Of a DNA stretch of 64,000 nucleotides, positions 54,820 to 62,938 are shown piece by piece. A program made the position numbers and the translations under genes. Numbering within the stretch: the first letter of the stretch is position 1; every line of letters starts with the position of its first letter. Under the pieces are notes generated by a model. It made no database searches. It was not told the DNA's origin and saw only the letters and a list, made by a program, of their open reading frames with translations. Source of the DNA: TMED69 sp964642505 (lineage in GTDB: Bacteria; Pseudomonadota; Gammaproteobacteria; Ga0077536); the NCBI GenBank assembly GCA_964642505.1, contig CAZXQY010000001.1, positions 1 to 64,000 of the forward strand. Reading direction: 5' to 3'.

Positions 54820-57429
54820 ATGGACAGTGACAAATTAACGATCAAATTCAAAGAGGCAATAGTAGCTGGTGAAACCTTAGCCAAAAAAAATGAAAATCAA
54901 TTCTTAGAACCAGTACACATCATGATTGCAATGTTGAATGCTGAGAACCGACCACTTCTTAACATCTTAGAAAAAGCAGGCTGTGAGACTAATTCCTTTA
55001 AAAAAGCCCTCCTACAAAAACTGAACCGACTACCGAAGGTTTCTGGTATAGAAAATGAAATACATGCTTCAAAGGAACTTTTAAAAATACTAGCAGAATG
55101 CGAAAAATTAATGGGGAAGCATGGAGACAACTTCATTCCGACTGAATTATTCCTTATCGGGGCAACCCGGGTACCAGGAGAACTATCTAGATTATTTGCT
55201 AACCAGAATATCGATGAAAAAAAACTCGATAGGGCTATCGAACAAGTAAATGGAGGTGACAAAGTGGTGGAGCCCGAAGATGAAGAAAAACGAATGGCTT
55301 TAGAGCGTTTTACAGTCGATCTAACTGAAATCGCGCGAAAGGGGAAAATCGATCCCATCATCGGACGTGATGAAGAGATCAGGCGGACTATGCAGGTGCT
55401 CCAAAGACGAACGAAAAATAATCCAGTATTAATCGGAGAACCCGGAGTAGGGAAGACCGCCATTGCGGAAGGTTTGGCTCAACGGATTGTAAATGGTGAA
55501 GTTCCGGAAACGTTAAAAAACAAACGGGTCTTATCGCTCGACCTGGCTTCGCTCGTTGCTGGCGCCAAATACCGAGGAGAATTTGAAGAAAGATTAAAAA
55601 GTGTACTAAAAGGCTTGGCGGATCACCTAGATGAAAGCATTCTCTTCGTAGACGAACTACATACCCTAGTAGGAGCCGGCAAGGCGGAAGGCTCTATCGA
55701 TGCTGGCAATATGTTAAAGCCAGCACTCGCCAGAGGGGAAATTCGCTGTATTGGAGCAACGACACTTGACGAATATAGAAAGCACGTCGAAAAAGACTCG
55801 GCTTTAGAACGTCGTTTTCAAAAAGTTTTAGTATCCGAACCTTCTGTCGAAGCGACCATAGGCATACTCCGCGGAATAAAAGAAAGATATGCTGTCCACC
55901 ATGGCGTAGATATAACTGACTCAGCTATCGTGAGCGCGTCACACTTGTCTGACCGTTATATAACTGAAAGAAAATTACCAGATAAAGCTATCGATCTAAT
56001 AGACGAAGCGGCAAGTCGAATCAGTATAGAAATAGATTCAAAACCAGAACCCATGGATCGGCTTGAAAGAAAGGCTGTCCAATTAAAAATCGAGATCGAA
56101 GCTCTAAAAAAAGAGCAAGACGAGATATCGAAAGAAAGACTATTAGACTTAGAGAACATGCTCTCTAATGTTGACACGGATTATAAAGAGTTAGAAACAG
56201 TTTGGAAAAAAGAAAAAACGCTCCTAAATGAAACTAAGAAGATAAAAGAAGAGCTTGAAGAATCTCGCGGTCTACTAGAGAGCGCCCAAAGAGAAGGGAA
56301 TCTCAATCTGATGTCGGAGTTACAATACGGCAGAATCCCGGAACTTGAAAAAAAACAAGCCTACGCTTCAAGACAGGAATCTTCATCAAATCGTTTATTG
56401 AGAAGCAGGGTAGATTCGGAAGAAATAGCAGAAATCGTTTCTGCCTGGACCAATATACCGGTGACTAAAATGCTAGAAGGTGAGCGTCAAAAATTGAAGG
56501 ACATGGAGAAAATCATTGGGCAGCAAGTCATCGGGCAAGAAAATGCTGTTAAAGTTATAGTTAATTCGATCAGACGTTCTAGAGCAGGCCTATCGGATCC
56601 CTCTCGCCCTAATGGATCCTTTTTATTAATCGGCCCAACTGGGGTAGGTAAAACTGAACTATGCAAATCTCTAGCTGCCTTCCTTTTCGACTCCAAGAAC
56701 GCGTTGGTCCGGATAGACATGTCTGAATATATGGAAAAGCACGCAGTCGCAAAGTTGGTTGGGGCTCCTCCCGGCTATATAGGTTACGAGGAAGGCGGCT
56801 TTTTGACTGAAGCAATAAGAAGAAAACCGTATTCAGTGGTGTTATTGGACGAGGTGGAAAAAGCACACCCGGATGTTTTCAATATTCTTTTGCAGGTACT
56901 AGACGACGGTCGGTTGACTGACAGTCAAGGACACACGGTCGATTTTCAAAACACAGTAATTGTCATGACCTCCAACCTAGGTACTGATTCTGAAGAATAT
57001 ATTGAATCTCGAGATAGTGCTATATTAAAAAAATCTGTTGAATCATATTTTAAACCTGAATTTGTGAATCGGCTAGATGAAATAGTGCTGTTTAAAAGTT
57101 TGGGTTTAAAAGAAATTCAAAAGATTACCCGACTCCAACTAACTAGCCTGGACGACCGAGTCTCTGACAAAGGGTTAGGATTGACCGTCACCGACGAAGC
57201 TGCGAATTTTATCGCTAAAAACAGCTACGATCCAATGTATGGAGCCCGACCAGTTAAAAAATCTATAGAAAAACTGGTTGCTGTACCGCTAGCAGAGATG
57301 ATTTTGGAAAACGATTTAAAGGAAAAAGGTCATTTAAAAGTAAATCTCGAGCACAATCAAATAAGCATTTCTTATTCCCATCCAATTGAAGAAAGAAAAT
57401 TAGACCAAAAGAACAAGAAGAAATTTTAG
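54820..57429 (+). CDS. clpB: ATP-dependent disaggregase ClpB
   Basis: A hexameric AAA+ chaperone that rescues aggregated proteins with DnaK. It has an N-terminal Clp-N domain (1-145), AAA1 with Walker A GEPGVGKTAIAEG and the pore loop AKYRGEFEERLK, a coiled-coil M domain (about 400-525), which is the feature separating ClpB from ClpA or ClpC, and AAA2 with GPTGVGKTELCK and GYIGYEEGG. The 869 residues compare with 857 in E. coli. Only a weak purine-rich stretch precedes ATG; a sigma-32 promoter lies just upstream. Confidence 0.97.
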   Translation: MDSDKLTIKFKEAIVAGETLAKKNENQFLEPVHIMIAMLNAENRPLLNILEKAGCETNSFKKALLQKLNRLPKVSGIENEIHASKELLKILAECEKLMGKHGDNFIPTELFLIGATRVPGELSRLFANQNIDEKKLDRAIEQVNGGDKVVEPEDEEKRMALERFTVDLTEIARKGKIDPIIGRDEEIRRTMQVLQRRTKNNPVLIGEPGVGKTAIAEGLAQRIVNGEVPETLKNKRVLSLDLASLVAGAKYRGEFEERLKSVLKGLADHLDESILFVDELHTLVGAGKAEGSIDAGNMLKPALARGEIRCIGATTLDEYRKHVEKDSALERRFQKVLVSEPSVEATIGILRGIKERYAVHHGVDITDSAIVSASHLSDRYITERKLPDKAIDLIDEAASRISIEIDSKPEPMDRLERKAVQLKIEIEALKKEQDEISKERLLDLENMLSNVDTDYKELETVWKKEKTLLNETKKIKEELEESRGLLESAQREGNLNLMSELQYGRIPELEKKQAYASRQESSSNRLLRSRVDSEEIAEIVSAWTNIPVTKMLEGERQKLKDMEKIIGQQVIGQENAVKVIVNSIRRSRAGLSDPSRPNGSFLLIGPTGVGKTELCKSLAAFLFDSKNALVRIDMSEYMEKHAVAKLVGAPPGYIGYEEGGFLTEAIRRKPYSVVLLDEVEKAHPDVFNILLQVLDDGRLTDSQGHTVDFQNTVIVMTSNLGTDSEEYIESRDSAILKKSVESYFKPEFVNRLDEIVLFKSLGLKEIQKITRLQLTSLDDRVSDKGLGLTVTDEAANFIAKNSYDPMYGARPVKKSIEKLVAVPLAEMILENDLKEKGHLKVNLEHNQISISYSHPIEERKLDQKNKKKF

Positions 57430-57542
57430 AAGATATCGATTCGAAGGAGGATACCTATATCGTTTAAAGGGAAATGTAGCTATTATTCCCAACTTACTCT
57501 AACATTTAGTGATTAAGGTAATATATTAGAGTATAAACTAAT
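57430..57542 (+). promoter_or_regulatory. clpB-pilB intergenic region with orphan Shine-Dalgarno and pilB leader hairpin
   Basis: GAAGGAGG (57443-57450) is a perfect ribosome-binding sequence with no ATG, GTG or TTG properly spaced after it. AT-rich -10-like TAATAT (57520-57525) precedes pilB closely, and ATATTAG/CTAATAT (57523-57529 and 57538-57544) forms a 7-bp hairpin that covers the A and T of the pilB start codon. pilB itself has no Shine-Dalgarno. No other gene is seen. Confidence 0.35.
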
Positions 57543-59264
57543 ATGGTCACAGCGACGAAAAAGACATCATTCGGCGGATTAGCAGGGAAGCTTGTCAGCT
57601 CAGATATCTTGAGTGAAGAAATAACCTCTGCAGCTATTGACGATGCTGAAAGTAAAAACCTACCTTTGGTTCGGTATCTAATCGAACAAAATTTAGTCCA
57701 CGGTAATATCCTCGCTCAACTAATCTCGGAACAGTTCGGCCTACCTCTACTGGACCTGGATACTCTAGTAGTTCCTGTTGATGTGGTTCAGCTAATCGGC
57801 ATTTCCTTGATTGAAAAGAATACGGCACTACCCGTATATAAGCACGGAAAAAGAGTATACGTGGCAGTGGCCGATCCGACCAACCTACATGGCCTCGACG
57901 AAATTCAATTTAATTTAGGTGAAGGCTCTATTGAACCTGTTATAGTTGAATGGAAACAACTCTCTAAAGCGATAGAAAAAGTTGCACAAGATAGCGATAC
58001 CTCGTTCGATGATTTGGATGACTCCGAGTTGGATGATTTTGAGGATGTTGAAGTGGGAGAAGCTGAAGAAGAAACTGTCGACGATACTGATGTGGACGAC
58101 GCCCCCGTTGTCAAATTTGTAACGAAATGCTTATTAGACGCGATACGGAAAGGAGCATCTGATCTCCATTTTGAACCTTACGAAAAATCCTATCGAGTTC
58201 GATTTAGGATTGATGGCATGCTGGAAGAAATAGCAAAACCCCCGCAAAGCCTCGCAGCAAAAATTGCATCTCGAATAAAAGTTATGTCGAGACTAGACGT
58301 ATCTGAAAGACGAATACCCCAAGACGGAAGGATAAAACTGAAAATCTCCAAAAACAAAGGTATTGATTTGAGAGTCAGCACTTGTCCAACTATGTATGGG
58401 GAAAAGGCTTGCTTAAGAATTCTTGATTCTGATGCTGCGAAATTAAATATTGATCAATTAGGATATGAGGATTTTCAGAAAGACCTATTCCTGAAGAACA
58501 TTCAAAAACCTTACGGTATGTTTTTGGTAACCGGACCAACTGGCAGCGGCAAGACGGTTTCTCTTTACACCGGAATCAATATCCTAAACCAAAGTGACGT
58601 TAATATTTCGACTGCTGAGGATCCCGTGGAAATCAACCTGCAAGGAGTCAATCAAGTTCAGGTCGACGAAAGGACTGGGATGACGTTCCCCAAAGCACTC
58701 CGAGCTTTTCTCAGACAAGATCCCGACATAATTCTGGTGGGAGAGATTCGGGACTTTGAAACAGGCTCTATTGCTGTCAAGGCTGCTCAAACTGGCCACA
58801 TGGTTATGTCGACCTTACATACGAATGACGGCCCACAAACCCTCACCCGCCTTCAAGATATGGGTATTCAGCCGTTCGCTGTAGCTACCACGATAAATTT
58901 AATCACTGCGCAACGCTTGTGTCGGCGACTGCATCCGGATTACAAAATCGCCGAGGATTTGCCTAAAGAAGTCCTAGCTAAAGAAGGATTCCCACAAGAA
59001 TGGTTGGAAGAAGACTTCAATATATTCAAGCCCGGCGAAGAAGCAGAAGACTGCCCCACCGGTTACAAGGGGCGAGCCGGAATATATCAAGTCATGCCAA
59101 TTTCCGACTCGATTAGGAGACTTATAATTGAAGGCGCAAATGCGGTTCAAATCGCAGATCAGGCAAAATCTGATGGGGTATGGGATATCAGAATATCTGG
59201 TTTAGCGAAGGTGCGATCTGGAATGACTAGTTTAGCTGAAGTCAACCGGGTAACTGTGGAGTAA
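57543..59264 (+). CDS. pilB: type IV pilus extension ATPase PilB
   Basis: The motor that drives pilus assembly. It has an N-terminal MshE-type domain (about 20-150), an acidic linker rich in Asp and Glu (about 155-190), and the GspE-type ATPase with Walker A GPTGSGKTVSLYTG, the Asp box STAEDPVEI, Walker B ILVGEIRD and the His box MSTLHTNDGPQTLTR. The zinc tetracysteine motif near the C-terminus keeps only Cys460 and Cys504; their CxxC partners are His/Arg and Gly/Tyr. The length of 573 is normal. pilC follows after 5 bases. Confidence 0.96.
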   Translation: MVTATKKTSFGGLAGKLVSSDILSEEITSAAIDDAESKNLPLVRYLIEQNLVHGNILAQLISEQFGLPLLDLDTLVVPVDVVQLIGISLIEKNTALPVYKHGKRVYVAVADPTNLHGLDEIQFNLGEGSIEPVIVEWKQLSKAIEKVAQDSDTSFDDLDDSELDDFEDVEVGEAEEETVDDTDVDDAPVVKFVTKCLLDAIRKGASDLHFEPYEKSYRVRFRIDGMLEEIAKPPQSLAAKIASRIKVMSRLDVSERRIPQDGRIKLKISKNKGIDLRVSTCPTMYGEKACLRILDSDAAKLNIDQLGYEDFQKDLFLKNIQKPYGMFLVTGPTGSGKTVSLYTGINILNQSDVNISTAEDPVEINLQGVNQVQVDERTGMTFPKALRAFLRQDPDIILVGEIRDFETGSIAVKAAQTGHMVMSTLHTNDGPQTLTRLQDMGIQPFAVATTINLITAQRLCRRLHPDYKIAEDLPKEVLAKEGFPQEWLEEDFNIFKPGEEAEDCPTGYKGRAGIYQVMPISDSIRRLIIEGANAVQIADQAKSDGVWDIRISGLAKVRSGMTSLAEVNRVTVE

Positions 59265-59269
59265 GTTCT

Positions 59270-60487
59270 TTGGCAGAGAAGCAAGAAGAAGCCTACTTCA
59301 TATGGGAGGGGCTTGATAAAAAAACAAAAAAAGTAGGTGGCGAGATAGCAGCAGTCAGTGAGGCTGCGGCCAAAAATGCCCTGAGGAAACAAGGCATCAA
59401 TCCAACAAAAGTTAAGAAAAAACCTAAACCATTATTTGGAAGCAAACAGGGAAAAATTGGGACTAAAGATATAACTGTGTTTAGCCGACAACTTGCTACG
59501 ATGATGTCGGCCGGTGTTCCGCTAGTACAGTCCTTCGACATAGTAGGAAAAGGACACGAAAACCCGGCAATGCAAAAATTAATTATGTCAATTAAATCTG
59601 ACGTAGAAGCGGGTGGTTCGCTAACTGAAGCCTTGGGTAAACATCCCGATCAGTTCTCAGATTTGTACGTGAACTTGGTTAGGGCAGGAGAACAGGCTGG
59701 GATTCTGGAAGATATATTACACAAAGTGTCGACTTACCTAGAGAAGTTTGAAGCTTTAAAATCGAAAGTGAAATCTGCACTGGGATATCCAATCGCAGTT
59801 ATCATCGTAGCCGTCGTTATCACTATGATTCTTATGATCTTTGTTATTCCCCAATTTGAAAGCTTGTTTCAAGGATTCGGAGCTGACCTCCCAGCACTCA
59901 CTAGGCTAGTAATAGACATGTCTTCCTTCGTTGTCAACAGTTGGTATATTATGTTAGGTGTAGTAATGATAGCCGTCGTGGCCTTCGCTCAAGCCATGAA
60001 AAAATCCAAGACATTCGCCAACAATGTCGATAGATTGCTTTTGAAAATACCTGTAGTAGGAGACATAATTAATAAATCGTGTATTGCTCGATTTTCTAGA
60101 ACTTTAGCGACGATGTTCGCAGCCGGCACGCCTCTGGTAGAGGCAATGAATTCTGTTGCTGGCGCTTCAGGCAACATAGTTTACTATGAAGCGACAATGA
60201 AAATAAGAGACGACGTCAGCACCGGCTCTCAAATGAACACGTCCATGAAGAACACAGAGGTTTTTCCGAATATGGTAGTTCAAATGGTGGCTATCGGGGA
60301 AGAATCGGGTGCAATCGACGAAATGCTAAATAAAGTCGCGGAATGGTACGAACAAGAAGTAGATGACGCAGTTGAATCTCTTACGAGTCTCCTCGAACCT
60401 CTAATAATGTCGGTGTTGGGCGTGCTCATAGGAGGTTTAGTTATTGCAATGTACTTACCGATTTTCAAAATGGGTGAAGTCGTTTAA
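59270..60487 (+). CDS. pilC: type IV pilus inner-membrane platform protein PilC
   Basis: The membrane platform that couples the PilB and PilT motors to pilin addition. The 405 residues have two T2SF domains and three membrane helices (about 170-195, 218-240 and 375-400). Landmarks are the MMSAGVPLVQSFDIVGKG start of repeat one, LYVNLVRAGEQAGILEDIL, and MFAAGTPLVEAMNSVAGASGN with MVAIGEESGAIDEML in repeat two. The start at TTG 59270 follows the pilB stop closely. The next gene, pilD, is in the same frame 42 bases downstream. Confidence 0.96.
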   Translation: MAEKQEEAYFIWEGLDKKTKKVGGEIAAVSEAAAKNALRKQGINPTKVKKKPKPLFGSKQGKIGTKDITVFSRQLATMMSAGVPLVQSFDIVGKGHENPAMQKLIMSIKSDVEAGGSLTEALGKHPDQFSDLYVNLVRAGEQAGILEDILHKVSTYLEKFEALKSKVKSALGYPIAVIIVAVVITMILMIFVIPQFESLFQGFGADLPALTRLVIDMSSFVVNSWYIMLGVVMIAVVAFAQAMKKSKTFANNVDRLLLKIPVVGDIINKSCIARFSRTLATMFAAGTPLVEAMNSVAGASGNIVYYEATMKIRDDVSTGSQMNTSMKNTEVFPNMVVQMVAIGEESGAIDEMLNKVAEWYEQEVDDAVESLTSLLEPLIMSVLGVLIGGLVIAMYLPIFKMGEVV

Positions 60488-60514
60488 AGATGTTACAGAG
60501 TCGTTTGACCTACC

Positions 60515-60532
60515 AAGGGGGTACTTCCGATA
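60515..60532 (+). promoter_or_regulatory. Shine-Dalgarno and apparent ATA start of pilD
   Basis: AAGGGGG (60515-60521) lies 8 bases before ATA (60530-60532). The pilD frame is closed by TGA at 60506-60508, and no ATG, GTG or TTG occurs until TTG 60878, deep inside conserved protein. ATT at 60536 is the next possible rare start, with a 14-base spacing. Confidence 0.6.
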
Positions 60533-61465
60533 GAAATTCTACCCGTTTCAAAGGCCCTACTTAGTGGTAGCTTCGCCCTTTTAGGGCTGATCATTGGCAG
60601 CTTTCTGAACGTCGTAATTCACCGACTTCCAAAGATTTCGGAAAGAGAGTTCTACTCCGAATGCCATAGCCTAACTTGCGGAGAAAAAAGGGTAACGCGC
60701 CCTCCAGGCATCAAAAAAATACACTGGTTTAACAAAAGGAGATGGCGTTGCTGGCGAAGCAAAATTTTTCTTACTTTTGACGGTTTTGGCTACTCTCTCT
60801 CCTCTCCAGGATCCCACTGCCCGCACTGTCTCAAGAGTGTAAAATTAATAGACAATATTCCTCTAATTTCCTTCGCCTTGTTGAAAGGTAAATGTAGACA
60901 CTGTGACAAGCCGATTTCAGTAAGATACCCACTTGTCGAACTGATATCGTCGGCGGGCGCCTTCTATATAGCCCTGAGATTTGGTGTTTATTATGATTTT
61001 GGTACAGAAATTATTTCAGTATTGAAAATCACGGCTTTTTGTATTTTTTTCTGGGCTTGCATCGCTCTGATGTTTGTAGATATCGACACCAAGACACTAC
61101 CTCATACCATCACGATAAATCTTCTATGGTTGGGCATCCTTTTCAGCATGTCACCAGGATCAAGTATCACTATACAAAGCTCTGTTTTAGGAGCAGCCAG
61201 CGGCTATATCAGCTTACGCCTTATCTATGAGATATATAAAATCGCGACAAATAAGGAAGGAATGGGGCATGGCGATTTTAAACTCGCTGGAGCTCTATGT
61301 GCCTGGGGTGGACATGAAATCCTTGGCCCTCTTCTCCTCATTTCATCTCTATCGGGATCAATATTTGGTATAGCTTTAATCTTTCTGAAAAAGGCAAATC
61401 GCGGTGATGAAATACCATTCGGACCGTTCCTGGTTACTTCAGGATTCTTCCTAATATTGATTTAG
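60530..61465 (+). CDS. pilD: prepilin leader peptidase/N-methyltransferase PilD
   Basis: A membrane aspartyl protease that cuts the prepilin leader and methylates the new N-terminal Phe. The frame from 60530 encodes about 311 residues: helix 1 with LIIGSFLNVVIHRLPK, a cytoplasmic domain with the CPHC (near residue 97) and CRHC (near 122) zinc pairs, then the multi-helix protease with Asp in MFVDIDTKTLPH and GHGDFKLAGALCAWGG (GxGDxK). Standard start codons would remove 116 residues, including helix 1 and one cysteine pair, so the start must be a rare codon (ATA most likely) or the sequence has an error. Confidence 0.9.
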   Translation: MEILPVSKALLSGSFALLGLIIGSFLNVVIHRLPKISEREFYSECHSLTCGEKRVTRPPGIKKIHWFNKRRWRCWRSKIFLTFDGFGYSLSSPGSHCPHCLKSVKLIDNIPLISFALLKGKCRHCDKPISVRYPLVELISSAGAFYIALRFGVYYDFGTEIISVLKITAFCIFFWACIALMFVDIDTKTLPHTITINLLWLGILFSMSPGSSITIQSSVLGAASGYISLRLIYEIYKIATNKEGMGHGDFKLAGALCAWGGHEILGPLLLISSLSGSIFGIALIFLKKANRGDEIPFGPFLVTSGFFLILI

Positions 61466-61514
61466 TAAAAACCTGTTAAAGGTAAGATTTATTTATGCCC
61501 ACAGGAACTCTTAT

Positions 61515-62147
61515 ATGAACAATAGAAACGGCCGTTCTAAAAAACCGTTTGTAATAGCTGTCACCGGTGGCATTGCCTCTGGAAAAACCACCGTGTGTGA
61601 ATTGTTTGGAAGTCTATTTAATATTGAAACGATAGATGCAGATGAATTAGCTAAAGAGGCAGTAGCAGCAGGTAGTGAATGTCTCGGCCAAATAGTATCT
61701 GTTTTTGGATCGGAAATTCTAGATAGCACGAATAATTTGAACCGCCCTCTTATGAAAAAAATAGTCTTTCAAGATCAAACTCTAAGAAAAGAACTGGAAC
61801 AAATTGTACACCCCGCTGTCAAGACACTTATACTTCAGAATTTGATGAGCATTTCTGGTGAATATTGCTTAATTGGTATTCCATTGCTTAAAGCTAAAAA
61901 TCAAGATCCTAATATCGATAGAATCTTAGTTGTCGATTGTGAAGAACAGGAGCAAATTAAACGAGCGATGGCTCGAGATAATCTTAGTCAACACGATGTC
62001 GAGAACATATTATCTTCTCAGTTAGGACGGAAAGAAAGGCTTGATCTTGCGGACGACGTTATACTTAACAAGGGAAGTAAATTTGAGTTGGCGGCCGAAG
62101 TTGAAAGACTAAATTCACTATACGAAGATTTGAGTAGCACGATATGA
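61515..62147 (+). CDS. coaE: dephospho-CoA kinase
   Basis: Last step of coenzyme A synthesis: phosphorylates the ribose 3'-OH of dephospho-CoA. The P-loop is TGGIASGKTTVCELF, followed by TIDADELAKEAV and the VHPAVKT segment typical of CoaE. The length of 210 is near E. coli (206). AGGAACTC precedes ATG. It follows pilD, the classical pilD-coaE-zapD order, and its stop overlaps the zapD ATG by 4 bases. Confidence 0.96.
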   Translation: MNNRNGRSKKPFVIAVTGGIASGKTTVCELFGSLFNIETIDADELAKEAVAAGSECLGQIVSVFGSEILDSTNNLNRPLMKKIVFQDQTLRKELEQIVHPAVKTLILQNLMSISGEYCLIGIPLLKAKNQDPNIDRILVVDCEEQEQIKRAMARDNLSQHDVENILSSQLGRKERLDLADDVILNKGSKFELAAEVERLNSLYEDLSSTI

Positions 62148-62921
62148 ATGTTGTTTACGAACATCCAGTGACTGAGCATATGAGACTATTAATCAAACTG
62201 GAAGCTCTTTTCATAGAGATCGAGCAATCTCTTCAATTCAAAAAAAACGATTTCGCCCTAAACGGTCTCTTTCGATTGATCGATCTGTCGGATTTGGTTA
62301 GCGGCCAAGACTTGCGTTTTGACCTTTTGAAGAACTTGGACAAAAAGAATATATCCCTTAAACATTTAAAACATAATCCGGATGTCAATCTGGACCTATT
62401 AAAAGAAACCTTAGAGAACATTGAGAGGCTAAAAAAGAAAATGCATATCCTCGAGAAAGTTCCCGATGACAATTTCGAGAATGACGAGCTTATCCAGGCA
62501 GTAAAAAGAAAATACTCCGTTAAGGGTTCCCTGTATCCTTTTGAGCTACCTCTTTTGAATTTTTGGATCAATCAGAATGAAAATTTTCATCTCAACAAAA
62601 TTCGCGACTGGCTGGAAGGATTTATGCCAATATACGAGGCCGTAAGGTTAATTTTGAAAATCACGAGAGAAAGTGTTCCAGTTTTACCGTTGACTGCTGA
62701 TAAGGGGATTTATGAGCAAGGGTCTGACAATGACTCAGTTATCGATCTTATTCGAGTACTACTTGAGCCTAATGCTAACGTCTTCCCTGAAATTAGCGGC
62801 AATAAACACAAATTCTCGATTCGATTTCTGAAACAAGAAAGCTCTTGGNNNNNNNNNNCGGGATAAACCGGTTCAAACAATTGACTCCATAAGATTCGAA
62901 TTAGCCCTGGTCTCTCTGTAA
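62144..62921 (+). CDS. zapD: cell division protein ZapD, interrupted by an assembly gap
   Basis: ZapD bundles FtsZ filaments at the division ring. The first 235 residues run from VVYEHPVTEHMRLLIKLEALF through GSLYPFELPLLNFW, with family positions conserved. The N run at 62849-62858 then interrupts the frame. After it, codons from 62859 read RDKPVQTIDSIRFELALVSL then TAA at 62919-62921, a typical ZapD C-terminus. The two parts share a frame only if the true gap is a multiple of three, not 10. The gene is thus probably intact (about 256 residues plus the missing ones). Confidence 0.9.
62849..62858. other. assembly gap (10 N)
   Basis: Ten consecutive N inside zapD. The flanking reading frames suggest that only a few codons are missing and that the N count is a placeholder for a scaffold join. 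If the contigs were joined wrongly, the ZapD tail would not fit so well, so the join is probably right. Confidence 0.98.
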
Positions 62922-62938
62922 ATAATATTAAAAATACA

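Noticed and set aside
54897..55463. 188-codon minus-strand ORF opposite clpB.
   Set aside because: Serine/phenylalanine-rich composition typical of an antisense frame over a conserved AAA+ gene; clpB is complete on the other strand.
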